DNA of 64,000 bases from Pycnopodia helianthoides (GCA_032158295.1 CM063247.1:18948875-19012874); one strand, 5' to 3'; positions 44,891 through 56,680 are shown, counted from the first letter of the stretch. Notes: generated by a model from the letters alone, not told the origin. Program-made: numbers and translations.

Positions 44891-45536
44891 TTAAAGGTAG
44901 GGTCATACTTTAGTATTAACCCCGAAAGAAAAAATGTGTAATTTCTATCCGAATGCCCACTTGTTTAAAAGATGGAAATGGTAGTATGCATTCTGCAAAT
45001 TGTTTTGTTTGAAGCGCCCCTGTTGAATAGGAATTTCCTAAAAGTATGTCGACATATTTGAATCTCCAAAAATCACCTGCTGGCGACTTTTGGAAATTGA
45101 TGTGGTGTCCGTTTGAATGCTGCCCTCAATACAGCCAGAGATGCAGTTGGTACCCGCTGTCACCTTGCTATAACTTGGATGGATTTGTCGTTCTTCAAAA
45201 AAGATTTCCCTATGAAATTGTATGATTTTGATAATTTTTCACCCCAAAAATGATTCGTAAATGAATCGTTTCTCAGATTTATGAGGGGTTGATGTCTGTT
45301 TGAGAATCGTGTGGCCACAGATATAGTTGGTACCGCCTGTCACCTTTCTAAAACGTGGACTTATTCCAACGTTCTTGTGAAAAATACTGTGACAGTTTTG
45401 TTGCTGTTTTCTAAACAAGTAGGCACTTTATACAACGGAAACTCTCACAGGTGTTTTTTTATTGTCTCTTTCTTGCCAATAAATGAGCAATATGTTGACA
45501 AAAATCAAACGATGATCCTACCTTAAATGGAACACA
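44891..45536. mobile_element. Enlarged TTAA MITE (GGTAGGGTCAT family) with internal duplication
   Basis: TTAA flanks; AAGGTAGGGTCATACTTTAG left, AACGATGATCCTACC right. The family block occurs twice: GTTGGTACCCGCTGTCACCT near 45147 and GTTGGTACCGCCTGTCACCT near 45328, each preceded by a GATG(T/C)...GTTTGA segment. Length 646 bp against ~440 for other copies. Confidence 0.75.
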
Positions 45537-46444
45537 CTATGAGCAGTTGCCCTTTAGATCCCAACTTTTCATTTGCCGTCAATCCAATCATAGTCTTACC
45601 CAAGGAGGCTTAGTACAATTTCTTGAAAATAAAAAAAAAGTCTGAAGAAGGGCGTGCCACTGCTTGCAACTGTCACTGGCTGATTATATCATTTTAGGCT
45701 GACAGATCCCACTTGACGTTTCCTCACTGCTGTCGTTTTGTAATGAAAAAACTTAAAGGGAAGTTATGACTGTTGCTTTTTTTGTCTTTCTTTTTTTTTT
45801 CTTTTCTGAAAACTCACGCATTCAAGTCCTATAGTTTTTGATAAATTTTCTTAAAACTAACCTGTGAAATGTTTCACCGTTTCAAATGTTCCCAGTTTAT
45901 ATACACTTTTAAAAAACACTATTATGAAATTAGGAAACAATTACGAGTAATTGTAAGGTAATTAAGAATACAATTCAACTGGTGAAAAGACTTTATGCAA
46001 AAGTGTTTTTTCAAAGTGAACAAAACTCTATGATTTTGAAATTATGAATTACTGAAGGGAAGAGGCGTAACGAGAAAGGGGTTAGGAGATCGGTTGACCC
46101 CTGCGCAGAACCATTGCTCCCTCCCCTGCCCCCATATGAGACCGAAAAAAGGCTTAAATGAAGTATTCAACAAATTAAATATCTCCAAAAATTTGTTTTA
46201 AATAGAATAAATAAAACTTAATGCATTTTCCACCGCTTGCCCCCCGTAATGAACATGTCTGGTCATGGCAGATGTGACACCTCTTGAAGGGTTAAGTACA
46301 CTGTTCTATCACGACACAAACCTCATGGATGAGAAATTATACAGACTCTTATCTGAATTCAGACTTTTCTGTATCTGCCTGGTGAAAACAAAAACGCTGC
46401 AATTATCTCCAGATAAAAATGAGTCCTGCTCTTTGATCTACATC

Positions 46445-46700
46445 TTCTAGCGCTGAGGATACTGTTCCCCAGAAGCTCCTTGGAATGTACAACTCCAGGG
46501 GTTACTAAAACATGTGAAAGGTACAAATGACATTATATCAGCATACTTCCTCAAATTTTGATCCTAAAGTTTTGGTATAAAGAAATCATACTCTTGTGTG
46601 TACTTCTCTAGTGCTGAGGATACTGTTCACAGAAGCTCCTTGAATTCTATAACTCCGGGGGTTGTCCAGAAATGCCATTTTCAACATACATGACATTTTT
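46445..46700. repeat. Two diverged copies of a ~163-bp unit
   Basis: CTAGCGCTGAGGATACTGTT, AGAAGCTCCTTGGAATGTAC, AACTCCAGGGG and CTAGTGCTGAGGATACTGTT, AGAAGCTCCTTGAATTCTAT, AACTCCGGGGG lie 163 bases apart. Confidence 0.7.
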
Positions 46701-47020
46701 CTCCTGAAATCCTTATCCTTAGTTTCAGACCTTTTAGTCAGCAGCAATGACTATAAAGCCATGACATCCTGTTGAACACTCGCCAAGTACATCTATCACA
46801 ATGCACATTCACTTAGTCAAATGTATAGTTTCCCCAAAACAATCCATTCATCAAACTCCTCCTGTATTCAATTTAAACGAAATGTGTCCATTAGAGTCGC
46901 CATGTACAGAATGATACACTTGGATGAATTTTGCCCATCAGAAATAAAATCAAAAAAAAAAAAAAAAATTATGTATTTTCACAAATTTCATATCTTGAAA
47001 GATAACGATTTAGCTGACTT

Positions 47021-47202
47021 AAGCCCGTTCATACTTCCTGCGAATGCGAATGCGAAGCGAATATTGACGTCACAAATTCGCAACGAATGATTCGCAGCAG
47101 TTGAGCTGTGCTCAACTCTTGCGAATTATTCGCAGCGAAAACAGAGTTGTGACGTCAATATTCGCTTCGCATTCGCATTCGCAGGAAGTATGAACCGGCT
47201 TT
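47021..47202. mobile_element. Palindromic MITE with two CRE octamers
   Basis: Arms AAGCCCGTTCATACTTCCTG, CGAATGCGAATGCGAAGCGA, ATATTGACGTCACAA and the exact inverse on the right ending TATGAACCGGCTT. TGACGTCA lies at 47065-47072 and 47150-47157. The element ends about 410 bases before the last kinase exon. Confidence 0.85.
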
Positions 47203-47615
47203 ATTATGCTTGTGGCTTTGATAGATTTTTCCCATCAGATTTAAAATAACAATTTAAAAAAAAATCAAATATATTTTCATTTTATGGTGACGCTTTCTTG
47301 AAAGATAACGATTCAGCTGTCTCATTATACTTGCGATTTTCATGCATGATTGTATACTTTTAAAACTTTGACAATTATACTCTGAAGGATTCCAATAGAT
47401 TCTCGTTGAATCAACTGTGGGCGCTAGTAAAAATTGCCTCGGGGTGGGAGGGGGGGGGGTGATATTAATTTTATTATAACATCAGTCTCAGGCTTATCAC
47501 GTAGTTCTGCATGTAGATGATGCCTGCACACAGCAAGTAGATATTTTTTTAGTTTGCATGCGATTTATTTTCCGCCTCCACTTTCTTTTATCCTCCTCTT
47601 CCTCCTCCTGTTAAG

Positions 47616-47759
47616 GGACTTGCATCTTCCATGGATGCCACGGACGGTGACGCCACCAAATCTGATGATGCATCGGCTGCTCCTTGGAGGAGCAGTAATG
47701 ATGCTTGCACTGTAGACAGCTTGCATGATGAGGAGAAAGAGAAATTATACAGTTGTTAG
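47616..47759 (+). CDS. DAPK-like kinase exon I: last coding exon, acidic tail and stop
   Basis: An excellent pyrimidine tract (CTCCTCTTCCTCCTCCTG) leads to acceptor TTAAG, then an open phase-0 frame of 47 codons and TAG at 47757-47759. It reads GLASSMDATDGDATKSDDAS, then AAPWRSSNDACTVDSLHDEE, then KEKLYSC. The tail is acidic and ends in Cys; a C-terminal SC is not a prenylation box. I cannot match it to a known domain. Its phase agrees with exon H and its composition is coding-like, but no homology supports the join, and the AAG acceptor is less common than CAG. An extra exon within the 8.2-kb intron is possible. Confidence 0.62.
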   Translation, partial: GLASSMDATDGDATKSDDASAAPWRSSNDACTVDSLHDEEKEKLYSC

Positions 47760-48949
47760 TCTGAATGGGCACTTCGCGGTTCCCAAGCAGCCATGCATAC
47801 GTAGTTCTTCTCTCGAGTGGTCGTAATCTGGGGAGACTTCTATCACCTTGGCTGGTCCAATTGAGATAAACACAATGTGTGTCCCAAATTAGAAAACTTG
47901 AATGTTACTGTAAAAGTCAACTTATCCTAATCAGGAGATATCTTTATCTGATCAAAAGTCACAAAGAGCCACATATGCTTAAATGACAACTTATTGATTA
48001 ATACAGGTAGGACCTATATCTCAATAATTGCAATCATTTCCAGGAAGAGCCAGGCATCCCCGAAGATGCATGTAGTACACTGCAACAGAAGAGAGAAGAT
48101 CGGGTTTCATGAAGAGCCACGTATGTCCGTGTGCGCGTGATCACGTGACATGCGCGCCCCTTTCCTATTTAAAAACACGCTATTCAGTTGAGCTTAGAAG
48201 TAGGTCATCTCACAATAAGACACATTTATTTGACTAATGACTAATGCCAATTAGCCAATAGTTTAATAGAAACAATTTGGCCGATGGAGAAGTTAAATTT
48301 TTTACCGAATCATATGAGAGATCTTAAACTGCAAACCCTGACTTTAGTATTGCAGATTTGCAAAAGTGTCATGCAGATTTGCAAAAGCACTATAATACGT
48401 AAATTTCCCTCACACCTTCTGACAAAAGTGGCTCTTCCTGAAAACGGTGACGATGCGAGGATATCAGCGATTACCAGAAGACATAGTGACAAAGACAACC
48501 AAACTATCCCAATGTAGATATTAATTTATCCCGATTAAAGCCTCATTCACCCGATGAGGACATTTTTTTTTATCCCACACTAGAAAAAACTACAGTTTTA
48601 AAGAAGCACAGACTAATGAAAGAAATGGAAAAATTATGTTCATCTCTAACAAAGAGCTTTCTTATGGTAACTGTTCCTCTTGAATCATAGCAGGGAGAAA
48701 TTATGTATTTTTTGTGCAAGTTCAAGTCAGAGCATATTATCTTGCAAGCTGTAATAGCGCCCTCTTGTGGTCCAAGTATTTATGCCCCCCCCCCTCCTGT
48801 TGATACTGAGCTTTTATAGAAGCTCATGCAGGACATTTAAGTATTAACAAAGAGATATTTGAACTTGCAGTTTTATAGCGTACTTTGGATAAAGCTCAAG
48901 ACAAACTGGTTATATACAGAGGCTATGGCCCTCTTTGCCCGGGGCTTGA

Positions 48950-49092
48950 TTTCACAAAGCCCTAAGATTCATCTTAAGATGAGTTGTTAGTATTGCCATA
49001 GTGACTTGTATTGTGACATCACACTTTGCTAAGCAATTAAGATTGATTCACAGTTTAAGATTAATCATAGCTCTTTGAGAAATCGGCCCGAA
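48950..49092. mobile_element. Palindrome-ended element in the 3' UTR
   Basis: CGGGGCTTGATTTCACAAAG left and TCTTTGAGAAATCGGCCCG right; AAGATTCATCTTAAGATGAG and TGTGACATCACACTTTGCT inside. Related to 34674-34822. Confidence 0.55.
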
Positions 49093-49719
49093 ATCTTGAC
49101 CAAGCCATGGTGTCCCTCAAAACAATCTTACATAGTGTGATTTTATTTTCTACTCGAAGTGCCCAATACTTAAGGAAAAATCTCATGAATTAGGTTTAAA
49201 AAAATACACTTAAAGGGAAATTCCAGTAAATTGCTGTATTTTTTGAGAAGATCTGATTTTTTGGGGGTAGGATTTAATATGAAAATATTGCTCCAATGAC
49301 ATGTTTACATTTGTCAGTCCGTGACTGCCGAGAAAAACGAGAGCAAATGGTGAGGATTTTAAACTGTCAGATCTTGTTGTGTAAAAACTCACACGTTCAA
49401 ACGAAGATCGGCTGACCATCGCCTCAAAATATATTTCACAATTACATTTGTCTTTAAATTGAATAACACCCAATGATACTGGATACTAGAGAATAATATG
49501 TACTTTCAAGTCAAGGAAACTATTTTGTAGCAATGATGTAATCTAGTACCTTATTTAAAGGGAGATAAGTATTTTGATGAAATCAAAACGTCGTCATGAA
49601 CCATTATTTTAAGAATCGAATGTAATTTTTATTTTTTATTTGTTTGTAATTACTTTTCTTTGCATAAAAGATATTCATGCATGTTTTTTTCTTCCCCTGG
49701 ACTGATTTGCCTGTATGTT

Positions 49720-49725
49720 AATAAA
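49720..49725 (+). terminator. Candidate polyadenylation signal AATAAA
   Basis: AATAAA in the context TGTTAATAAAGCATTG, with a T/G-rich stretch 10-25 bases downstream. It is the first well-placed signal found after the last exon. A second AATAAA at 49771-49776 is an alternative. Confidence 0.45.
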
Positions 49726-50182
49726 GCATTGTACCTTTTGTCATCCATTGCAGAACACTAAACTTGATCAAATAAACCAAGTTTAGCTCTAGGCACATGT
49801 TATTAATGTCGTTATGTGTTCTTACTCTTTGCAGCTCGCTCTGACCGTTGTGTAGTTGTACTATAATCAAATCAACATGCAACTATGCTTTTTTTCTTTC
49901 TTCAATGGCTGCGTGTTGGTCTCTGGACATTCGATATTAAGGCCCTGGTTAAGAATTCTTCTCTTGACTGAGGTAATCAATGGAATAGGCTACCTCAGAA
50001 AACTAGTAAATGCCAAGACAGTGACCACATTATAAAGAAAGAGCTTGATGCTTGTATAGTCATTAACGTAAAGTTTGTAAAGTCATTAACTTGTGGAAGA
50101 ATTTTGAAAAGTACACCCTGCCGTTGAAGGCAGAAGCCTAAACAGTTGTTCCCATTAAATCATAAGAAAGTAAGTAAAGTGA

Positions 50183-50447
50183 CTTTGGCTACGGCTGTTG
50201 GCTATGGCTGTTGGCTACTTGGCGCTGTTGGCTACGGCTTGTATGGTTTGGCTACGGCTTTGGCTACGGCCTTGGCTACGGCTCTTGGCTACGGCTCTTG
50301 CTAGGTCTGCTACGGCTCTTGGCTACGGCTCTTGGCTACGGCCCTTGGCTACGGCCCTTGGCTACGGCTCTTGGCTACGGCTCTTGGCTACGGCTCTTGG
50401 CTACGGCTCTTGGCTACGGCTCTTGGCTACGGCTCTTGGCTACAGCA
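50183..50447. repeat. 13-bp minisatellite, about 20 copies
   Basis: Unit TTGGCTACGGCTC with few variants (GGCCC, GCTGT). Because 13 is not a multiple of three, one frame cycles as LATALGYGSWLRL-type peptides; all three frames are open, which explains the ORFs here. No gene context. Confidence 0.93.
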
Positions 50448-51049
50448 GCAACATTGCGAAATATGCCTTTTCAGCAATCTGGTCAGAGCTGCTACTGTAG
50501 CCACCACTTTGGATTTTTCCCCCCATGTACTGCTCTAGGCTTAGGCCATGGCTACAGCTAGAATACTTCAATTGATGCTTATTACCACAGCCAAAGATAC
50601 ACACTTTAAACTTGGTCAAACTTCTAACCAAGTAGATTATAGATTGTGTTGCTATAATATTCCAACTTTGTCCCCATAATGTCTTTCATTTCCTCAGGGC
50701 CCAGACTGTGTGAAATCCCTCTGGGGATGAAGTTGACAATCCAAACCATACCTTGATCGAGGTTACCACTGGTTACAGAATTATTTCAGACGTACTATTT
50801 AAAGTAGCTGGGCTGATGCTAAAAATAAGTCAGCCTGTAAATATTTCCTTCTTAGTACGAAATACAATAACGGAGAAAGGTTTTGTTGTCGTGGAGTAGA
50901 ACTTTTGTCTAGACAGATTATTTCTGGAAAAACACAAAACACCCTCAGTTTTAACTGAAAGCACGCAGACATTGTAATTGACAAAGACCAGTGTCCACGC
51001 TTTATGTGACCCATCATTCACATGAAACAACAAACCTGTGAAAGTTTAA

Positions 51050-51455
51050 GCTCAATCGGTCATTGGAGTCACAAGAAAATAGTGAAACAAAAAAGTAAAA
51101 GTTACAGCTGATTTCAGTGTCTACACTTGCGGAGAAAACAGCAAAAAACTGTCACAGTATTTTCACAGGAATTTAGAATCCATGTAGCGAGGTGACTGCG
51201 GGTACCAACGCATCTCGGGCCGCAGCATTTGCGAACGGACACCAACCCTCGGAAAACTGAAATTGAAAAACAGTTAATCAGATTAAGATTTGTTGGGGGT
51301 GAAAAATTATGTAAACCATATTACTTCAAAGGGAATCCTTTCTAAATACATTTTATACTATGAACAGCTGCAGTGCTTCTCACCAAGTAAGTTTTAATGA
51401 TCATTCATTTTTGGAGTATTTACCAGTCTATGACCCTATCTATAAGTGATGTGTA
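51050..51455 (-). repeat. TTAA MITE, GGTAGGGTCAT family, reverse, chimeric left end
   Basis: Contains GCGAGGTGACTGCGGGTACC and ends TACCAGTCTATGACCCTATC. The left side (50985-51085, TGACAAAGACCAGTGTCCAC, AAGCTCAATCGGTCATTGGA) looks like another family, so it is recombined or nested. Confidence 0.55.
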
Positions 51456-51894
51456 CATATTTTCAATGTTGAGCGCACCCTTTAAAGTCCAACCAATGTG
51501 CGATGACTCTTCCCTTTGGTTTCATTTATGTAGGGATCCTGTTTTCTACAAGAAAGTTTAAAATAACAGAGGAACCGTTTTAAATGCGCTTCCCATTTTT
51601 TAAGGACAAAATAGCTCAGGCAACTAAATTTGACCCGAAAGGGAAGGATATTAATTGCAAGGAAATGTTTGGAATTATCTTGAGTGAAGCTTAAAACTGA
51701 ATGCTTCCTCTAAAAAAAGAAAAAAATAGAGGGATTTGACATTGATAACATATATGAAGAAATCTGTGCGGTTTATAAGACGTTGTTATCTTCCTGAGAT
51801 TGCAGTTGAGAGGATTACATGCTTCCTGCTTACAGTCCTATATTTAGATATTGGAGCTATCCATAGAGGATATAAATCTACAGGTCTTTTTACC

Positions 51895-52250
51895 CACTGC
51901 ATGTTGGACACGGGTCGGATCCGTGTAATCCGAACTGACCTGTTCACACTACAACATTTCAAAACGGCATTGACTCGTGTTGAGCGCTCGATCCGTGTCA
52001 AAACCAACCCTTCGCAGTGGTTGAGTATCGCGTCAAAAACCCTGCTCGGCAGGTGGGTTGAGAGCTTTGATCCGTGTCGAAAATTTCAACACGTGTTGAA
52101 AGCCGTAGTGTGAACACTCCTGGGTTCATTTTTTTGGATCCGTGTTGAGTGTGCGTGACGCCACCCGCACACTGTAGTATGGGAGTTTGTCGCTTTGATC
52201 CGTGTAGGATTCTGGCAGTGTGAATCGATCACACAACACACGGATTGCTA
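51895..52250. repeat. Inverted-repeat region with repeated GATCCGTGT
   Basis: GATCCGTGT occurs at least five times in both orientations with CACACTGT/TAGTGTGAAC pairs (TGTTCACACTACAACA and GTAGTGTGAACACTCC). Probably one or two palindromic MITEs; ends are unclear. Confidence 0.45.
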
Positions 52251-52253
52251 AAC

Positions 52254-52315
52254 GTGTATCCCACAAGCTTGTATCCCACAAGCTTGTACCCCACAAGCTT
52301 GTATCCCACAAGCTG
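52254..52315. repeat. 16-bp minisatellite, 4 copies
   Basis: Unit CCACAAGCTTGTATCC, four times with one T/C variant. Each unit contains a HindIII-type AAGCTT palindrome. Confidence 0.9.
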
Positions 52316-53324
52316 ATTTTTTGCAGAGCTAGTTTGAAAGCAGAGTGGATTTGAACTGTGTTGGAAATTTCACCGAGTCGACTGTGTAGATTTCATCGCG
52401 GATCAGACGTTGATAGTTTGAAAAAGGCCTTTTATTTACACTGCAGCCGTCTTTGTGAGATTCCCTGTGTACACAACGACGCTGGTGGTTTTGAATTCTC
52501 AATTTATAAATAGTCCTTGATGCAATTACAAATAGGAAATCTTTTTGCACATTACACATTCTCAGGACAGCTACTGGTGACATTATTTCAGTTTACAAAA
52601 AGTAAGGTTTTAGATTAAAATTGTTCATTTTTGTTGTTTTCATCACCAGTCATGTGTCATACCTTGAAATAACAATCATCTTGATAAACTGAAAAAATAA
52701 AATGCCATCTGGTATTTCTCACGTTCAACAACTTTACTGGCAGTGCATTTTTCCCTAAGTAGAAGTAGGGAAATACTAAAAATAATATGACCTATTAAGT
52801 CACCTATTCGCAGAAATAAACACACTAGTCCTAACTCGATATATGCGCAAACGACCTTTTTTTTTGAATCGATATGCCAGTGGATTTATTTTTACAAGAC
52901 TCGCAACGGTACTGAGCATAATAAATAATAGGCATTTGTAATCTGCCAAATCAATCTAAATTGATGTTCAAAGCGCAGGGAAAAGCAGACTCTGAACATC
53001 AATTAACAATATGCGGTGAGAAGAAAGCAATCACAACAGCAAGTTATCAACAATAAAAACAACAAAAACTACAAATTATAGAATGCTATATTGAAAAGTT
53101 GAGTCTTGAGAGTAGGTTTGAAAGTGTGGACATCTGAGATACTATGGATATCTTGAAGAAGTTCTTTCCGGTGAGGAAAAGATCAGCATGTGCTCTACAC
53201 ACATCGGTGTGTGGGTGAAACACAAACAATATTCTTTATCCCTAATGCAAATTTGACATCTATTACAATCGTTGCGGTACCTGCCGCTAGAGTAAAGGTT
53301 TTAAACTGCCCTAGCTACCGGATG

Positions 53325-53500
53325 ATCGCGGTGTTCTAGTGGTATGACATTTGCTCTGGAATGGCAAAGGTTGTGGGTTCAAAATTCCACCCTAGTATTA
53401 TGCCTGTGGTTTGCCTGTTTTGTTTTTCTGTTTTTCACAGGACTTGGGTAAAGCACTGAGTATACCGTGCTTTACACACATTGGTGTATGAGTGTTTAAT
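53325..53500 (+). mobile_element. tRNA-derived SINE (family 3)
   Basis: GCGGTGTTCTAGTGGTATGA, B box region GGGTTCAAAATTCCACC, CTAGTATTATGCCTGTG, GGTAAAGCACTGAGTATACC, GCTTTACACACATTGGTG. Confidence 0.7.
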
Positions 53501-53769
53501 CTAGTTCATGGTTTTTAAGTATAGTTAATTATAGTTTTTAAAGAAAAGCTGTTAATTGTTTTCTTGAAAAAGAAGTACTGCTCCTGCGTTACGAGGACTG
53601 TGTTGTTTGTCAGGTCAAAGCTTCATGGTTGGGTACAGTTTGTTGTTTTGTTTAGCAATTGTTCTTCTTCTAGTTGGGAAGCATAAATAATTTTGCTGTT
53701 TTCATTTTTTGTTCGGCGAAATTCCTACAGTTGCTGCTTGGATTTTGTTGGAGTTGATATAAACAAATG

Positions 53770-54233
53770 TGAGGTAGTAACCCCTGTGGAGGTAGTAACC
53801 CCTGTGGAGGTACATGTAGTAACCCCTGCGGAGGTGGTACCCCCTATGGAGGTAGTAACCCCTGTGGAGGTAGTAACCCCTGTGGAGGTAGTAACCCCTG
53901 TGGAGGTAGTAACCCCTGTGGAGGTAAGTAACCCCTGTGGAGGTAGGAACCCCTGTGGAGGTAGGAACCCCTGTGGAGGTAGTAACCCCTGTGGAGGTAG
54001 GAACCCCTGTGGAGGTAGTAACCCCTGTGGAGGTGGTACTCCCTGTGGAGGTGGTACCCCCTGTGGAGGTAGTTACCCCTGTGGAGGTAGTTACCCCTTT
54101 GGAGGTAGTAACCCCTGTGGAGGTAGTAACCCCTTTGGAGGTAGTTACCCCTATGGAGGTAGTAACCCCTGTGGAGGTAGTAACCCCTGTGGAGGTAGTA
54201 ACCCCTGTGGAGGTAGTAACCCCTACAGACAGA
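53770..54233. repeat. 18-bp minisatellite, about 25 copies
   Basis: Unit GGAGGTAGTAACCCCTGT, with point variants (GGTACC, TTACC, CCTTT) and two small indels (near 53810 and 53926). Eighteen is divisible by three, so hexapeptide ORFs (EVVTPV, SNPCGG, HRGYYL) run open on both strands. There is no splice or promoter context supporting translation. Confidence 0.93.
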
Positions 54234-56124
54234 CTCCCCTCGCAAATTGATACTACAATGCGTTACCATCCCAACGGCCAAGTCAGTAATCAAGTTATCA
54301 AGCATCAATCTGTCAGCGAGTCTTGGCTCTGTGGACTGCACTCTTGTTAACTCTTAGTGACTACCATGTTCTATTAATAAGCATTGGCAGACGGGATCAC
54401 AGGAACTGATGGATATCAGTGGAGATCTGAGGTGTCAAGCAAGTCGGAAAAAAATCTGCTGTCATACACTAACGCAATCCACTCCTTGGTGTGTGAGTGA
54501 TTGGAGGTGAGTAGAGCATTCAGGGGAAATGTCAGTTTCATGTCTTGTTCATGGAGGAAGTTTTTAGCTGGGGGTTTGGAGATGTCCAGATGTTTGGAAG
54601 CAGCCCGAAAATGCTGTACATCGAAAGCTTGGTGCCCCAATGGCAAAGTCACAATACGTTTATGTTTAAATGTGAGATCAAACATTTTTAACGTCTGTTT
54701 TTTATTGTTTGTTTGGAGTTGTCAATCACAAGGCCGTAAAACGGGCCACTCGAGGTGAGGGCTAAAAAAGGGGGAAAGGAAACAAAAAGAGGAAATCAAA
54801 AAAGTAGGAAGAGTGTTCATAATCAAATGAAAGAAGTAAACCTGGAAGCCCCGATTTTAAAAAAAATTGCCACTCTCTATGAATAAGGAATGCACAACAA
54901 CCAAAGAAAATTGTAGCTCATTATGGCAGAAGAAAATTCCTTCATGATCAAACATGTTTCACTTGTAGGTGTACTTTATCTGTGATTGTGCATCCGTAAG
55001 GATCCACGGAAAAGCCTCATTTAACACCAGTTTGACGAACTTTCCTGGCTTGTTAAATACCGATCATGATACAACCTAAATTCAACTGGTTACCGAGTAT
55101 ATCAATGTGCCCCAGGGAGTTCCGATCCTGGATGGATCAGTCAGTATCAATAACAAGTCATAATACAAAAAACAACACACGAGTGCCAGGAAACGCTCCT
55201 CGAGATAGAAGTCTTTATTTCATGGCCCGGCTCCGGCAGTAAGTCTAAATCTAATAGGAGGGATGATTACAGAAGCTTTGAATCCCTATCTGACTAATAG
55301 ACTGTGTCATCAAGTCCTGCTGACAGAGACATCTTCAGGTCAGAGGTCACATTCACTGGAGCCGTCTGTTCGTAGCAGTTGTAAGAATATGCAGGTCACA
55401 ATTTCTAAGCACAGCTAATGGCAAGTGTTTCCTTCAATCATGCTTCATTTGGCTCTCCATAGATGTCCGCTTCCATCTCTCTCCTACCCCCCCCCCCCCC
55501 ATGCATCTTAGCTAAACATAGGTCATTCTCAAGTCCAATATCAAACTGTTATAGTCAGCCCAGTGTTGTAGCATTCATGGCTGTGCACAATACACGCCAG
55601 GCAATTAACTTGAAACAGCGTTGCACACAGAGCCTGCTCTGCACAGCTACATAAACTGACCCGAGAGCCTGCAAGCCTCTGAGAGCTGGCAGATTTTGAA
55701 GGTAATTCTTTGTTGGCTTTTTTTTTTGTGTGTGTAGATAATGTGATAAGCGGACCAGGGTTTAATTGACTTTATTCTGCTTATGTGTTCTGACATTACT
55801 CTTGGGCACGGAGTGTGTACTACCGCTTGAAAATTGAATTACACTTCAGCTTCCCAGAAAATGTGTTAATAGCGTTGGGTGTAAAGTTAAAGATGCTTGG
55901 AGTTCACCGCGAAATATAATTGATAATTTTGCTGCATTTTGTTCATCACTTTTATTATTGAGGGTGGAATTATGTGCATTCGTTGATTACATTGTCATGA
56001 ATTAACTCAGCTAGGTTTGGTTATTTCTGGAGACTCATCCATTCTGAAATGATTTTAGTTTGACTTTGAGGTGACGTTGAAGTATTACTGTGGACTGATG
56101 AGTGTGTTTACAGATAGCAGGCCA
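54234..56124. other. Intergenic stretch without recognisable genes
   Basis: Mostly unique-looking sequence with a C12 run near 55489. Candidate ORFs (54416-54758, 55463-55654) have no domain, splice context or consistent strand. I see no repeat family I can name. Confidence 0.5.
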
Positions 56125-56245
56125 GGATTTTCATCTTTGAAAAGGGCAAGGCCATTTTCATTTTTGCAAAGGGCATTGAAGGGCGTACCAAGGTCAAGAC
56201 CAGGGCGACAGATGCCACCATGGTCTCCAGGTTCTATATGTAATT
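56125..56245 (-). repeat. Dispersed repeat (GGCCTTGCCCTCTCAAAGAT family), reverse
   Basis: ATCTTTGAAAAGGGCAAGGC, TTTTTGCAAAGGGCATTGAA, CCAAGGTCAAGACCAGGGC: the reverse of the copies at 36.2-38.3 kb. Confidence 0.6.
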
Positions 56246-56399
56246 CCAGGCCTGAGTTGGTGTTTTTGTGCATAATTATTACTTCCCAAATTCAGATGAT
56301 ATAATGCCTTACTGAGTTAAAACTATATTTTGCCTGTTCTCTGAAAATTTTCTTGGACGGTAGATTTACAACAATTTTCAGTATTTTTAAATGGAACCA

Positions 56400-56680
56400 C
56401 GCAGGCATGTGATTTCTCAGGATTTTTCCTGAATTCTTGAACATTTTCTTAACCTCCTTGTTTTTTCAAAATTTTCTAGAAAGAAGTAAAGCAGTCACCA
56501 AAGGGAGAAAGAAATAGTCCACATTGTTGTCAAACCTGTAGTTTTGTATTTCTGGCGATGCACAGAGTCTGTAAACCTCCTGAATTGTAACATCTTGGAG
56601 GCTCTGGGTCTAGAATAAGGGGAACCCAGGCCTGCAGGGGAAACCCAGGCCATTTTTCAGGAATTGTCATATTCTGCAAT
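56400..56680 (+). repeat. Dispersed repeat (CAGTCACCAAAGGGAGAA family), copy 2
   Basis: GCATGTGATTTCTCAGGATT, GTAAAGCAGTCACCAAAGGG, AGTCTGTAAACCTCCTGAAT, TCTAGAATAAGGGGAACCCA. Confidence 0.65.

Larger units (their letters stand above)
47760..49776 (+). other. Probable 3' untranslated region of the DAPK-like gene
   Basis: No coding frame is evident after the stop at 47759. The stretch includes AT-rich unique sequence and one diverged palindromic repeat (48950-49092). Two AATAAA signals lie near its end, at 49720-49725 (followed within 30 bases by T/G-rich GTACCTTTTGTC) and 49771-49776 (followed by TGTTATTAATGTCGTTATGTGTTC). A 3' UTR of about 2 kb is plausible. The true end needs transcript data. 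Confidence 0.5.

Noticed and set aside
50198..50561. Overlapping ORFs of ~100 codons (LATALGYGSWLR)
   Set aside because: All three forward frames are open across a 13-bp array, the mark of a repeat rather than a gene.
53693..54250. 185-codon ORF with EVVTPV/SNPCGG repeats, and the 165-codon minus-strand ORF
   Set aside because: Both are read from an 18-bp minisatellite; open frames on both strands follow from the period. No promoter, splice sites or non-repeat coding sequence.
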